Shown here: positions 21,171 through 32,385 of the stretch, one piece after another
Numbering within the stretch: position 1 is the first letter of the stretch
Layout: each line of letters starts with the position of its first letter
Source of the DNA: Maniola hyperantus
Taxonomy: Eukaryota; Arthropoda; Insecta; Lepidoptera; Nymphalidae
NCBI RefSeq assembly: GCF_902806685.2
Contig: NC_048554.1
Span: 12,276,001 to 12,340,000, forward strand
DNA: 64,000 bases
Direction of reading: 5' to 3'
Program-made: the position numbers and the translations under genes
Notes under the pieces: model-generated
Seen by the model: only the letters and a program-made list of their open reading frames with translations
Told to the model about the DNA's origin: nothing
Database searches by the model: none

Positions 21171-21750
21171 GATTTAAGGTGACGCAGGACGCTCGACCAA
21201 AATTGGCAGCGCACGTGGGTAACATGTTTGCTTTTCACTTGACATTGTATGAGAAAGTTGAGAGGCACGATGATTTTCACTAAAATCAAGCGCGCGAAAA
21301 GGGTTTAGGAAAAGTATTTTTGAGAAAAAACTGCTGAATTTATGTTTGCAAAGTAAAGTTATTTCAACTAATGAATAAATAAACAACGTCTAATGATAAA
21401 TTGTTTTAGAATTTTCATATCCCTAATCTTATTTATTTACGCCCAAAGTTGTCATTAATTTAGTGTTAAAATAGGAATCTTTTGAGCCTCGTAACTTTTG
21501 AATCAATATTTTTTTCAATATTTTATATATCAATAAACCTAGATAATGACGAGATAAATCGATATAATTCTTAGTTTTGTGCGTACAATATCGAATATTG
21601 TTGTATTTTCCCTCCTACGTTTGTATGGAGAAAGCACCGAACTGAGCTACCTTAATGTGGCGTCCACATCAATTAAAATTTGCATCTTGCTTTAAATGTA
21701 GCTTATTTAATGCGTAAACATACATAATATGTGTAGGGCAAAGGGGAATA
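21171..21750. other. Unassigned stretch
   Basis: AT-rich intron-like sequence without recognised repeat ends or coding frame. Confidence 0.4.
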
Positions 21751-22244
21751 TTGATCAATGATCATGTTTTAAACATCCATATCCATACTAATAACCGCGA
21801 CAGTGTCTGTCTGTTTGTTTGTTTGCTTTTTAAGGCCCATCTGTTTGACCGATTGACGAGAAGTATACAGATAACTTACATCCCGGAGACTTATATACTT
21901 CTTCATATCCCGGGAAATCAAATAGTTCGTGCGAACTATTTTCTAAAAGCGAAACACTTGAAAGAATAAAGGAGGAATAAAGGAGTGATTTTACAATAGA
22001 TAGGAGGTTGTATGCAGTTTTATGGCCCAACAACAATAATGGACTCTGAAACCCGCAGTTGTAAAGCTGTTATTTTATATTTGTTATTCCAACAGACTAC
22101 AATGTACTTCGCTTTCATAGTTGTACTATCTCCACAAATATTTACATTACAAATACAATTGAGTCGTTCACTAGATTTAATGCTGCGTCCATTTCAATTA
22201 AAATTTGGGTCTTGTATATTATATTGTGGTGATTGTATACATCA

Positions 22245-22400
22245 CTACCGATATTATAAATGCGAAAGTGTGTTTCTTTGTTGGTTTATTGGTTTGTTGG
22301 TTTGTCGGTTTGTCCTTCAATCACGTAGTAACGGAGCAACGGATCGACGTGATTATTTGCATGGGTATAGTAGTAGCTCAAAAGTATTTTCAATTGGATT
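22245..22400 (+). mobile_element. HelB-variant 5' end fragment
   Basis: atattataaatgcgaaagtg, then TTGGTTTG repeats, then caatcacgtagtaacggagc and acatgggtata-like sequence. Similar 5' fragments lie near 14206, 20005, 20800, 40440 and 53720. Confidence 0.65.
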
Positions 22401-22672
22401 TTGAAATTAAAAGGGTAGGACCACTCAAAGGTCAAAAACCCGGGGTCGATACGCAATTCGTTAAAACCCATACAAATTGAATTCTATGCCTTTAGGTAGG
22501 TACTTGCGTAACTTCAATTTACTGCCCATTATTTAGTTTCGATTTCAAACGGAATGTTTTGAAGGCAACCATTTTAAGTATTACGGTTAGATGTTTGAAT
22601 AGAAAGCTGTCACTATAAGAATGTTAAGTATGCATGTGGAAGGCAAAAAGAGGAGAGGACGACTAAAGAAAA

Positions 22673-22745
22673 GTAGAAGTAAAGTAAAAGTAAAGTAAAA
22701 GTAAAAGTAACGTAAAAATAAAGTAAAAGTAAAAGTAAAGTAAAC
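22673..22745. repeat. AAGTAAAAGTAAAGT minisatellite
   Basis: About 70 bp of imperfect (GTAAAA)n/(GTAAA)n units. Confidence 0.85.
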
Positions 22746-23611
22746 ATAAAATCCAACTAAACATAGGGTATCGCATTTTTCACTTGTTTTTCACAAGATC
22801 AAAGATCGTGTCTTAAAATTTTCTGTTAATAGTGGTTGGTCCCGTAAGAATTTTTTTTTTTTTACGGAACGTGGCTTACGTTTCTGACAGACGGACGGAC
22901 GGATGGACGGGTTGACGGACAGACAAAATATGTACCGTACCGTACACCTTGTATAGGCTGAAAAGAAAATTTCCATAGAATTTTCCTATTCAAATATCAG
23001 ATTGTGTTTGTTGCCAAGAAACAAGTTCATAAATTGTGAAATCATCGAGTTGGTAGGAGAGAGTAGGTAATTTGAGCAAAAATATATTTGTAATATCCTT
23101 ATTACCAAAATTCTGTATGTAGTGCCATCTGTTGCTTTAGGATGCTTTGTATGGTACAAGACAAGAGCGAATTGTTTCATCTGATTACAGTACGCGGCTA
23201 TAAGTAATGTACATCGACCTTTAGAAGGAGATAGCAAATCTGTGGAGTATTGTCTCAGTCGTTGAGACTGTCAAAACGTCGTATAGGCATGAGTGACAGA
23301 GACAATGCTCTACAAAGCCGAAATGTCATTCTAAAGGCCGATGTTCTTTGTGCTGTGTGTGTGTGTGTGTATTATTGTTACTCTTTCACGCAAAAACTAC
23401 TGGACAGATTTGGCTGAAATTTGGAATGGAGATAGATTATATCCTAAATTAACACATAGGCTACTCTTTATCCCGGAAAGTCAATGAGTTTCCACGGGAT
23501 TTTTAAAAAACCTACATGCTTCTCGAATCTTCCGCGGTACTAGGGCCCCAGATAGGTTTGAAACTAGTCGGGCTAACATCGACTAAATACGTGAGTAAAG
23601 CCGGTTTGTCA
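22746..23611. other. Mostly unassigned stretch
   Basis: An A/T run and GACGGACGGACGG tract near 22850-22925 look like a degraded GACA-rich repeat. 23195-23345 holds two inverted copies of a motif (gacctttagaag / ctaaaggccgatg; gttgagactg). 23395-23520 contains degraded HelB interior (tttggctgaaatttgg, cacatagg). No coding frame. Confidence 0.4.
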
Positions 23612-23807
23612 TACTATCACTTGCTTCAAATGTGAAGGAAAACATCGTGAGGACCTGCATGCTAAGAGTTCTTCATAATGTGTGTGTGTGTGAAGTCTGC
23701 CAATCCTAGCTAGCGTGGTACACTATGGCCAAAAACCCTTCTCACTCTGAGAGGAGACCTGTGCTCTGTAGTGAGCCAGTGATGGGTTGATCATGATGAT
23801 GATGATA
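23612..23807 (+). mobile_element. SINE-3 copy, head-truncated
   Basis: atgtgaaggaaaacatcgtg, agttcttcataatgtgtgtg, actctgagaggagacctgtg and gatgggttgatcatgatgat match the SINE-3 body and GAT tail. Confidence 0.8.
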
Positions 23808-23828
23808 GATTTTCTTTCCCGTAGCTTG

Positions 23829-24050
23829 ACACGAGTATATATTATAAACCAGAGGGGAAGCTTCACACTAGCTCACACAAACCACGACGTGTCAAGGACG
23901 CTCCGTTCGCGCCCAGTTCGATGGCAAACGGCGGCAAACGTAGCGTCCGTGACACGCCGTGGTGTGCGTGAGCTGCGCTAGAGTGAGTGAACCTACAGCC
24001 AGCCGCTAGTATGAAGCTTCCCCTCTGGTCTATATAATATCTACTCGTGT
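23829..24050. mobile_element. 222-bp palindromic MITE
   Basis: Termini acacgagtatatattataaa / tatataatatctactcgtgt are inverted, followed by paired ccagaggggaagcttca and its inverse, and gacgtgtcaaggacg / cgtccgtgacacg. Confidence 0.8.
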
Positions 24051-24307
24051 GGCTTGGGCCAAGGTTATCTAATTCGTGAAACTGATCCGGGCTAACGCAG
24101 CAATTTACGACCCCATAAACTCCGATTTTATGCGTCAGCAGTCAAAGGGTTGACTTTCCCGACAGGCTCACCGCCAAGTGTGTTATAACAGAGTGAACTA
24201 GAGTGAGGGGGCTCTCGGTTTGATCCTGAATCGACATATTATGTCAAGTATTAGTTATTTGAGCACCAGTGGTGGCGTGAAATCAAAGTTTTAAAAATAT
24301 TATATTA
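24051..24307. mobile_element. Fragment of a repeat shared with 57833-57955
   Basis: gagtgaactagagtgagg, ctctcggtttgatcctgaat and cgacatattatg are the inverse of sequence at 57840-57960. Ends not defined. Confidence 0.5.
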
Positions 24308-24515
24308 CTAGCTGATACCCGCGACTTCGTTCGCGTGGATTTAGGTTTTTAAAAATCCCGTGGGAACTCTTTGATTTTCCGGGATAAATGTAGCCTATGT
24401 CTCTCTCCAGGTCTTAAACTATACCCATGCAAAAAATCACGTCGATCCGTTGCTCCGATGCGCCGTGATTGAGAGACAAACCAACGAACAACGGACAACA
24501 ATACTTTATACCGCC
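24308..24515 (-). mobile_element. HelB-variant copy
   Basis: ctagctgatacccgcgactt to ccaacgaacaacggac; the 3' hairpin and ttgattttccgggat are intact, the 5' terminus degraded. Confidence 0.75.
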
Positions 24516-24789
24516 TAAAGTGTTTTTTTTTTTCATTTGTATAAACAGCTCTCATTTGCAAGCCAGTTCGAAATTTGAATATGCTCACATTTCTAAGCAT
24601 GTTTGAGAAAAATTCATTTCAATGTGAATGTCTCACACTGCAAAATAACGTAATGTTGTTTGAAACAATATTTAAATTCATGCAATGGCAAATCTGAGAA
24701 GTGTAATAACTAATAATTAATGTGCCCCATGAAAACGTAAGAAGAGCCCCATCCCCATAATTTTTTATTTTTATTTTTTTCATTTTTTT

Positions 24790-25285
24790 TATTCGTATAA
24801 ACTTTTACAAGTGCTTACGAATAGTCGGATGCATCTACCACTGGTTCGGAATGCCTTTCCTGCCGAGAAGAACCAGCAAGAAACTCGGCGGTTGCTCTTT
24901 TCAAATATTTGATATAGGTACAAGATTATGCCATGTATAAAATAGTATTTGCAGTCTTGTGCGTTGCTGGAACGAGCTGCAGGTCAAATCCACGCTCTTT
25001 TATCATTTAGATAATCTTCAATTGTGTAATATGCTTTTTTCAGGAGCATATTTTTAATAGATTTTTTAAACTTGTGCAAAGGTAAGTCCAAAATAGTTTG
25101 CGGGATTTTATTATTATATATATTTTATATATTTCCATACGATACATTCGAGTGGAACCCCGCATGGTTTGTACCATGCTTTGTCTATAATATACATATA
25201 TATTATAACGGCATTCCGAACCAGTGGTAAATTAAAACTACCTGACTATTCATAAGTACTTGTAAAAAGTTTACATCAATAAAAA
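24790..25285. mobile_element. Dispersed repeat with inverted arms
   Basis: acttttacaagtgcttacga and accactggttcggaatgcc on the left pair with ggcattccgaaccagtggt and cataagtacttgtaaaaagt on the right. A further copy of the end lies at 25840-25900. Class unknown. Confidence 0.65.
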
Positions 25286-25445
25286 ACATTCTATTCTATT
25301 CTATTTAAACATTACCTGTACCCTTTTCCTTCTTGATGTGCCTTTCCATTGCTCTTTAGCAGTTAGTAGGTAAAAACTTCTTGTTAGGCTTCGGCTTGTT
25401 AGGTTAACTATTCTGCCTTCTCCGAGACTAGGCAGAATAGTTCTC

Positions 25446-25556
25446 CGACTGTTCAAAGTCAAAGTCAAAGTCAAATAATTTATTCAAAATAGGTATAAAT
25501 TACACTTTTTGACGTTCGGTTGTTGGATTTGTAAGATGATATAGTGGTGATAATTA
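25446..25556. repeat. CAAAGT tandem start of a dispersed repeat
   Basis: tcaaagtcaaagtcaaagtc then aataatttattcaaaatagg; the repeat seems to resume after the MITE at 25713 (cgcaaacttaaaactaaagc). Confidence 0.55.
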
Positions 25557-25712
25557 CAGTGCGACAAGGCTCTCTTGGCACTTGAATGACATTGACAGGG
25601 GGGCGCTGTTGGAGAACAAAGGCTTAGAATATTCAAACAAGAACAAAGGGGACACTTGACACCAACGTTAGTTCCGATTTTCGCCACGCGCCAAGATAGC
25701 CTTGTCGCACTG
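25557..25712. mobile_element. Intact 156-bp MITE (CAGTGCGACAAGGC ends, TA flanks)
   Basis: cagtgcgacaaggctctctt and ccttgtcgcactg termini, flanked by TA on each side. Right-half remnants also at 27006-27078. Confidence 0.85.
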
Positions 25713-25977
25713 TACGCAAACTTAAAACTAAAGCTACGACTACGAGGGTTCCAAAAGCGCCTAGGTCTGAGAAGAGCCCACAACAAACTCAGCCGGGCAT
25801 TCTTTTTATTATCACGAATTTACAAAATCACTTAAACTTATTAGAACTATCGTGGTAGATGCATCCGACTATTCGTAAGTACTTGTAAAAATTTATTCGA
25901 ATAAAAAAGATTTTTATTTATCACAAAGCTGTTAAGCAACTCATTTCCATGCTTTCTTACCATTTAACTAGCTTATG

Positions 25978-26176
25978 CTCGCGACTTCATCTGCGTGGAC
26001 TACACAAATTTCAAACCCTTATACCCCCTTAGGGGTTGAATTTTCAAAAATCCTTTCTTAGCGGATGCCTACGTCATAATAGCTTAGCTTAGAATAGCAT
26101 GTCAAATTTCAGCCCGATTCGTCCAGTAGTTTGAGCTGGGCGTTGATAGATCAGTCAGTCAGACAGTCAGTCAGAG
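25978..26176 (-). mobile_element. HelA copy
   Basis: ctagcttatgctcgcgactt to the CAGT microsatellite; the last 5' bases (CCTTTTATATATTTAGA) are missing. Confidence 0.8.
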
Positions 26177-26269
26177 TCAATTCCCTTATGTTTCGTAGCC
26201 ATGACTTTCTCCTTCTTCCCTGTTTTTCCTGCAATTTTACTCATCATTATTGTCCACAGCAGGCGGTAC

Positions 26270-26564
26270 CTGTACCCGTAGTACAAGATTTTACGTCTCA
26301 CCAAACCAAACCAAATTCGAGAGTCGAAATACTTCCGCGTTACAGTAAAATGGACCTAAACAGCCTTGAATTGAAGTCAAATATTCAATGCCACTGATTT
26401 TAATTTCGCAATGATTCCGCTTGGAGCGCTGGCTGTAGAAGTGTAGACAAACTTGAGCTTTAAAACAAGGCATTTAAGATCCAGTTTACTGTAACGCGGA
26501 AGTATTTCGACTCTCGAATTTGGTTTGGTTTGGTGAGACGTAAAATCTTGTACTACGGGTACTG
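26270..26564. mobile_element. X-MITE copy 2
   Basis: 295 bp, TIRs CTGTACCCGTAGTACAAG and CTTGTACTACGGGTACTG; interior nearly identical to 16170-16464 (atgattccgc versus atgtttccgc). Confidence 0.9.
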
Positions 26565-27584
26565 AGTCGCAAACCTGTACCCTGCAGGCATAAAATTAAT
26601 AACGGTCATAAATTATTTATGTTTAATCTACCAACGACAGCGGCGGGTTATCAAATGTTTGTTTTACCTTAAAGATCGGTTTCTTGGTACGTAATAAACG
26701 CAACACATACAGGCTGCGAATGCTAAACACAGCGTTAGTAAGACGTTACGCAGTGCGTTTGTGCGCACCAAACAACCCGACACGCTATTTAAATATTTCA
26801 ACAGAACTCGACTTTTATGTTTTCGCAGTTCTGCGAGGGGGATAGCGATTTTTTTCTTTTATTTTGAGAAAAGAAATAGCGCATAAGAAAATCATCATCT
26901 AGATGCGAGCACTATTTTTGATAAATCTTATAAGATACTTAAGTCCTTAGATTCGAGAAAGAACAGAAAATAATATCACGCAATACTAGCGCGAGCAAAG
27001 CGACAAACAAAGGGGACACTTGACGGCAACGTTATTTTCGATTTTCGCCACGCGCCAAGATAGCCTTGTCGCACTGTACCTATGGCGGCTGGCGCACTAA
27101 GGAACCCCTACCTTAAGGAAGGTCTTGACTCTTGAGGATAAATTACTCACGGTAGGTATATACTCTGAATCCAGTAGGAAACACTTTTTACAATAAGTAA
27201 CTACAACGCTTGAGTATCCCCTTGAGATGGACTTCTTATAAATATACAATGGCAGTAATTGTGAAGAGATATCTCTCTCCAAATACTTATTTATTCGTGG
27301 AAAGGATCTAGTAAAAATAACATATCGTTTTCCAAATAAAAGATAGAAAAATATATTACGAGTTGAATATTATAAAAATAGAATAAATAGAGAATGACCA
27401 ACACTATCTTTATATGAAACAGAACTCTTTTGAGTTGAAATAAGGTTGAAATTACAGAGGCAAGGGTGTTTTAATATAGTTAAAGGGAAGCAAGTGGTCT
27501 AAGCGATGTATTGAATTGAATAAAAGCCTTTTCCTGTCCGCCATTATGAAATATGGCGCGTCCTTTATGTCCGCGAAACCTTTT
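26565..27584. other. Mostly unassigned 1-kb stretch
   Basis: Only a MITE right half (27006-27078, gacacttgacggcaacgtta to cttgtcgcactg) is recognised. The remainder has no repeat ends or coding frame. Confidence 0.45.
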
Positions 27585-28167
27585 TAAAAAAAAACCCGGC
27601 CAAGTGTGAATCAGACTCGCGCTCTGAGGGTTCCGTAGTACAATCGTATTTTATAGACATTTTGCAAAGATAAATCAAAAACTACTTACTAGATCTCGTT
27701 CAAACCAATTTTCGGTGGAAGTTTGCATGGTAATGTACACCATATTTTTATTTAGTTTTATCACTCTCTTATTTTAGAAGTTACAGGGGGGGGGGGGGGT
27801 TTTGGGCACATTTTACCACTTTAGAAGTGTCTCTCGCGCAAACTATTCAGTTTAGAAAAAAATTATATTAGAAACCTCAATATCATTTTTGAAGACCTAT
27901 CCATAACCCCACACATATGGGTTTGATGAAAAAAAAAAGTTTCAGTTCTAAGTATGCGGAACCCCAAAATTTATTGTTTTTTTCTATTTTTGTGTAAAAA
28001 TCTTAATGCGGTTCACAGAATACAATATCTACTTACCAAGTTTTAACAGTATAGCTCTTATAGTTTCGGAAAAAAGTGGCTGTGACATACACACAGACAA
28101 ACAGACAGATAGACATGACGAACCTATAAGGGTTCCGTATTTTGCCATTCGGCTACGGAACCCTAAA
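27585..28167 (+). mobile_element. GTTCC-family variant
   Basis: aaacccggccaagtgtgaat and gctctgagggttccgtagta at the start, ggctacggaaccctaaata at the end. The interior is diverged from other copies and has a G-run at 27787-27799. Confidence 0.75.
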
Positions 28168-28202
28168 TAAGTTTAATTAGAAATGAAAGATTTTATACAC
28201 TT

Positions 28203-28445
28203 ACTATCTTATGCCCGCGACTTCGTCCTCGTTGACTACGAAAATTTTAAACCTCTATTTTACCCCCTAAGGGCGTTTGTGCACTCATCCGTAAAATCAC
28301 GGATTCCGTAAAAATACGAATCGAGTGAGTACGTATTTGTATGACGGCCACTTCGAAGTATCACGGATACGAACCGAATACGGATGCGTGCACAAACGCA
28401 CAGGGGTTAAATTTTCAAAAATCCTTTCTTAGCGGATAAGCTAAC
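28203..28445 (-). mobile_element. HelA copy interrupted by a MITE
   Basis: cttatgcccgcgacttcgtc and ttttacccccta are separated from aggggttaaattttcaaaaa by a 130-bp TIR insert. Confidence 0.75.
28271..28403. mobile_element. MITE with GGGCGTTTGTGCAC termini
   Basis: gggcgtttgtgcactcatcc and ggatgcgtgcacaaacgc are inverted repeats. A relative lies at 32386-32525 (gtaaaaatacga, ggccgtcatac). Confidence 0.75.
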
Positions 28446-29759
28446 TGATGGGTCAATTTTTTCTTCTATCAGTTCCCCCCCCTATTCAATATCTTTGCCT
28501 GGCATAATAATGAAAGGTACATTGTACGTCTTGCTAATGCATTTTGACCTTTATTCTTTTGACTTTAAGGCTTCATAGCAGTTGAAAGTCTTAATGTAAG
28601 GTACTAAATTCTAGGTCACGTACCTATTAGATATAAAATGTCGGCAGTTGTAGGGTTGACACATTTTTTCAAATTATAGTAGGTATCTTATGTTTACTAG
28701 GTATAGTATTATTATTTTGAAGGATTGAATAGAAAAATTACTACTTCATACTAAACAAAGAAAAAATTTAATTTTGTGAAAATGTTTTTATTTTTTATTT
28801 TATCAATCGTTCAATTCTGTTTCATTATTATTGTAGAAAATTTTTAGAAGCAAAATAACTGAATTACTGAAAGCATTTCGTTACCATAATATCATTTTCA
28901 GTAAAAAGATTTAACTTGAAACTGAAAATCTTGTATACAGACCTTCTTTAAAATCTCATAATATCTTTGTAGGTACCTATTTAAGAAATGCTGACTGTTT
29001 GACATAATCGACGTAAAGTTCAAACTACTAGAAATTTGAAATTTTGCATGTAACCCTACTTTTTATAACGAAGCTCTACTAAGAAAGGATTTTCCGAAAT
29101 TTCACCCGAGCGAAGCTAATGCGTTAATACTATCAATATAATTTGAATATAAATTGACAGCCCTAATGGAGGGTTCTCGGAAAAATATGAAACGGAGGAA
29201 ACGTTTGTGAAAATATTTTAATATTTTAGAATTTAGAATCGAATATTTCCAAAACCATTTTTGTTTACGGTTTTTTCCGACGGCTTAACGTACCCCCGAG
29301 GCACAGAGGAAACCAAAAAATAAAATTCTGACCTTTGAATTCGATCACCCATCCAATTACCGACTTGGGTCAACGTTGCTTAACATTGCTTAAAAATCAT
29401 ATATATTTTTAACTCAAGTGAGCTGCCAAAATGATTCTAATATCTCATTAAAATACGATTAGTACAACTCTAATTCAAAACGTAAACTTACGTACTCAAA
29501 TCTGAGCCTTCGTTTCAAATTCCTAAGTAGATTTCCCGCATCCTTAAAAATAAACCAAGAAATAGCTTCGATTTTAAAGCTGTTCGTTACGACCCCAAAC
29601 TGGAGTGCTCAGATTATACGGATTTCAGCTTTAGCCCACTTTATTAACGATTTTAAACAGATGCCTTTGATATTATACACTTTTCCAATGATTGATAGAA
29701 ACAGACTTATAACGCGTAAAATTTTACTTCTCACGCGCCATTTTAGCTTTATGTGTCAA
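28446..29759. other. Unassigned 1.3-kb stretch close to the T1 exon
   Basis: Long AT-rich sequence in which I recognise no repeat end except a weak Helitron-like motif near 29090-29115 (aaaggattttccgaaattt). It is one of the cleaner intron stretches and the closest to the exon at 30146. Confidence 0.4.
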
Positions 29760-30017
29760 CTAGCTGATGCCCGCGACTTCGTACGCGTGGAACTAGATTT
29801 TTTAAAATCCCGTAGGAACTCTTTGATTTTCCGGGATAAAAAGTAGCCTATGTCACTCTCCGGTCTTTATCTATACCCATGCAAAAAATCGCGTCAATCC
29901 GTTGCACCGTTACGACGATTGAAGGACGAACCAACAAACCAACAAATCAACAAACCAACAAACCAATAAACCAGTAAACCAACAAACAAACACTTTCGGA
30001 TTTATAATAACGGTACT
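29760..30017 (-). mobile_element. HelB-variant copy just upstream of the T1 exon
   Basis: ctagctgatgcccgcgactt to aaccaacaaa tandem and cactttcggatttataata. It ends about 130 bp before the exon acceptor. Confidence 0.8.
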
Positions 30018-30145
30018 GATACTGATTGTCATGTGAAAAGCACGATTTTAGTCCTTATTTTAAAGGTGAACCTCTTGACATAGCAGCAGTTGACCCATAA
30101 TGTTAGTATAGATGATTTTTTAAATCAATATCATATTGTCGACAG

Positions 30146-30325
30146 AACACCCTGGCAATTCTGGACAAGTTGGACATCGACAGCGAGAAACCCTCGGAGG
30201 AAGAAATCGCGAGACTCTTCGGCTATGAAGAGGCCTACCTCAACGGAGAAGTGGGCGTGTGGCAGAGAGTCAAGCCCAAGGTCTGGGCGTTGTTTGACGA
30301 ACCCTCAAGCTCGCCCCCTGCAAAG
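30146..30325 (+). CDS. Shawl: Shaw-family K+ channel (Shawl-like), exon encoding end of T1 domain (partial gene)
   Basis: This exon encodes 60 residues from the C-terminal part of the cytoplasmic T1 tetramerisation domain and the T1-S1 linker of a Kv3/Shaw voltage-gated potassium channel, a plasma-membrane tetramer that repolarises excitable cells. The frame starts NTLAILDKLDI and contains IARLFGYEEA (residues 21-30), two conserved Trp (39 and 47) and the family hallmark FDEPSSS (50-56) before S1. It is bounded by an acceptor (gacag) and a donor (AAG|gtactg) and is phase 0 at both ends. The NTLAILDKLDI start and FDEPSSS end resemble fly Shawl more than fly Shaw as I remember them, so Shawl is preferred but not proven. 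The preceding exon (start of T1 with the Zn-binding residues) was not found in the 30 kb upstream. A truncated tandem copy of its 3' half follows at 30387-30478. Confidence 0.9.
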
Positions 30326-30386
30326 GTACTGATAGAAATAGACTACTAAATTGCAAGGCTTTTGTCTAGGAGATATTATGTCTGCT

Positions 30387-30478
30387 GGGTGTGTGGCAGA
30401 GAGTCAAGCCCAAGGTTGTTTGACGAACCCTCAAGCTCTCAAAGGTATTGTTAATAGACTTTAAAAGACTTTTCTACT
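30387..30478 (+). pseudogene. Intronic tandem copy of the T1 exon 3' end and its splice donor
   Basis: From 30387 the sequence repeats 30253 onward: gggtgtgtggcagagagtc, caagcccaaggt, then tgtttgacgaaccctcaagc, then caaaggta, matching the exon end and donor. Homology continues a little into intron (aatagact). The copy lacks 8 nt after caagcccaaggt and has a net 7-nt loss before caaagg, so its frame is broken in the middle. No acceptor precedes it. The unit is about 134 bp, so this is a local tandem duplication spanning the exon-intron boundary. Confidence 0.85.
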
Positions 30479-30580
30479 GTTAATAGAAAAGGTCCTTCTT
30501 GGAAAATTTTCCTTTTGAGGTATGGAACCCTAAAAAATAGTGTTTCTTGTACCTAAGCCTAAATTGTAGACCAGTATATA

Positions 30581-31152
30581 TACCTAGGACCCACAATCCA
30601 GTTGGGTAGGTCCAATTTTGAGAAAGAGGTTAGCCACCGAATCCAACTCGGTTGGACAGTTCAGGAAGCTTCGAGATGTCTCCTTGTCCAAAATTCCTCA
30701 GTGCTTGAAGACCAAAGTCTTCGAACAGTGCGTGTTGCCAGTGATGACATATGTATCCGAGACATGGTCGCTAACTATGGGCCTCATAAGAAAGCTCAGA
30801 GTCACTGGGCGATGGAGAGAGCTATGCTTGGAGTTTCTCTACGTGATCAAATCAGAAATGAGGAGATCCGTAGGAGAACTAGAGTAACCGACATAGCTCA
30901 ACGGGTTGCGAAGTTGAAGTGGGAATGGGCAGGGCACATAGTTTGTACAACCGATAGATGTTGGGGTCCCAAGGTGCTAGAATGGCGACCTCGCATCGCA
31001 AGACGCTGTGTTGGAAGACCCCCACTAGGTGGACGGACGTCAGACGAGTCGCAGGGAGCCGCTGGATTTAGACGGCGCAAGACCGTGGCGTGTTGGAAGT
31101 CCCTACAAGAGACCTATGTCCAGCAGTGGACGTCTATCGGTTGATGATGATT
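30581..31152 (+). pseudogene. RTE-type LINE ORF2 C-terminal fragment with tail
   Basis: Frames read CLKTKVFEQCVLPVMTY, ETWSLTMGLIRKLRVT, then after a frameshift near 30810 AMERAMLGVSLRDQI, RVAKLKWEWAGHIV, GPKVLEWRP and SLQETYVQQWTSIG, followed by a GATGATGAT-type tail. This C-terminus is typical of RTE-clade ORF2. The reverse transcriptase core is absent (5'-truncated). Same strand as the channel gene. Confidence 0.85.
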
Positions 31153-31512
31153 ATGATGATGAAGCCTACATCATTTTGATACCTTTAAATAAATGGCTAG
31201 ATTCATTCGCTGAGTCTAGTTACTGGTACAAACAGTAATAACAGTTAATCTCAAATCCTAGTCTAGTGTTAATTCACTTATAAATATTCTAGTGCAGATT
31301 AGTTCCTCTCCGTATCACTGTAATTACCTAATTCTCATACAAAGCGTTGCAGCTAAGCATCCTTTACCATGGCAACGGATATAAAAGACAGTGGGAATTA
31401 TCCTCAACAACCGGGCGGATGTGCACTGCTCTTGTCTCTATTGTGTGCTTTACAAACATTTAATAAGTATAGGTACTACTCTAGCCTCATGTCAAATAGT
31501 TGCTACTTGCAT
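31153..31512. other. Unassigned stretch
   Basis: No recognised repeat or coding frame between two RTE 3' ends. Confidence 0.4.
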
Positions 31513-31735
31513 TAAATACTGGTGGTAGAGGAGGTGCTGGAATGGCGACCTCGCACCGGAAGACGCAGCGTTGGAAGACCCCCCATTAGGTGGACGGACG
31601 ACGTCAGACGAGTCGCAGGGAGCCGCTGGATTCAGGCGGCGCAAGACCGTGGCGTGTGGAAGTCCCTACAAGAGACCTATGTCCAGCAGTGGACGTCTAT
31701 CGGTTGATGATGATGATGATGATGATGACTATTAA
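31513..31735 (+). pseudogene. Second RTE 3' end, strongly 5'-truncated
   Basis: VLEWRPRTGRRSVGRPPIRW, then DDVRRVAGSRWIQAAQDRG and SLQETYVQQWTSIG in one frame, then a (GAT)n tail. Better preserved than the copy at 30581. Confidence 0.85.
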
Positions 31736-31741
31736 ATACAA

Positions 31742-32078
31742 GATGATGCCCGCGAGTTCACTCGCGTAGATTTAGGTTTGTTGTTTTAGTGATTTAGTAT
31801 TTTTCAAACCAGCAATATATAGCATAGCGTCTATATAAAAATTCGGGTCAATGCCCCACCTTCGACGCGGCTTTGACTCCAAGTGGCCTACTTACACAAC
31901 TTTCATTGTTCTCTAGCGTAAGTCAGATGTTTTATTTGCAATATATCGTAAAATTTTACAAAATTATAGTATTTTTTCATTTTTTTTCGCGTTTTTTTGT
32001 GGTATCATATCGGTAATCATCAGTACTATCACCTGTCTTCGTTTTTGCCAGCGTTCTGGTTACACCCTGTATATAGTC
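31742..32078. mobile_element. Helitron-like end followed by GGTTACACCCTGTA repeat, partial
   Basis: atgatgcccgcgagttcact at 31743 is a degraded Helitron 3' end. From about 31845 gggtcaatgccccacctt, cgtttttttgtggtatcata and gcgttctggttacaccctgt match the TIR element at 59759-60629, right terminus intact. Confidence 0.65.
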
Positions 32079-32385
32079 ACTACTCACTACGCGTGTTTGT
32101 CTCACTCATAAGACGAATTTGTCTTCACCTTTAAAGCACTTATCTACAATTGTATGAGCTTGCTATTTGTTTTTCGTCTTAACAGCTCTAAGCAAAGTCT
32201 GAGCAGATCTCACCAAAATAATCTTTGTTAAATAAATACAATTTATTTCTAAGTAAATCCAGAATTGTTTACAAAGTTTATTCAGATTGTATAATAAGTA
32301 TTAAACGTGCCTGCCTTAATATCACAGGCTCTACTATAATGCAAGCGCCTTTGATAAAAACTAGCTCTTGGTGAAATTTTCCTCT
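32079..32385. other. Unassigned stretch
   Basis: No recognised repeat or coding frame. Confidence 0.4.

Larger units (their letters stand above)
19885..22180. repeat. Cluster of locally duplicated segments
   Basis: A block with aataaaggagtg, gatagcagattgtatgacg and ttttatggcccaacaa occurs near 19887, 20653, 20967 and 21970. acgtcgtaaatattattacc plus aaatgatgtt occurs at 20567 and 20890. A longer block (ttccaacaaactacaatgta through attacaaat) occurs at about 21060-21150 and 22075-22160. All are direct repeats. Confidence 0.75.
1..30145 (+). other. Upstream intron or 5' flank of the channel gene, repeat-filled
   Basis: No exon encoding the start of the T1 domain was recognised here in any + frame, so the region is either a very large intron or lies upstream of an alternative 5' end. 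Recognised content is mobile-element derived and listed separately. Unassigned stretches over 300 bp are described in their own entries. Confidence 0.6.
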
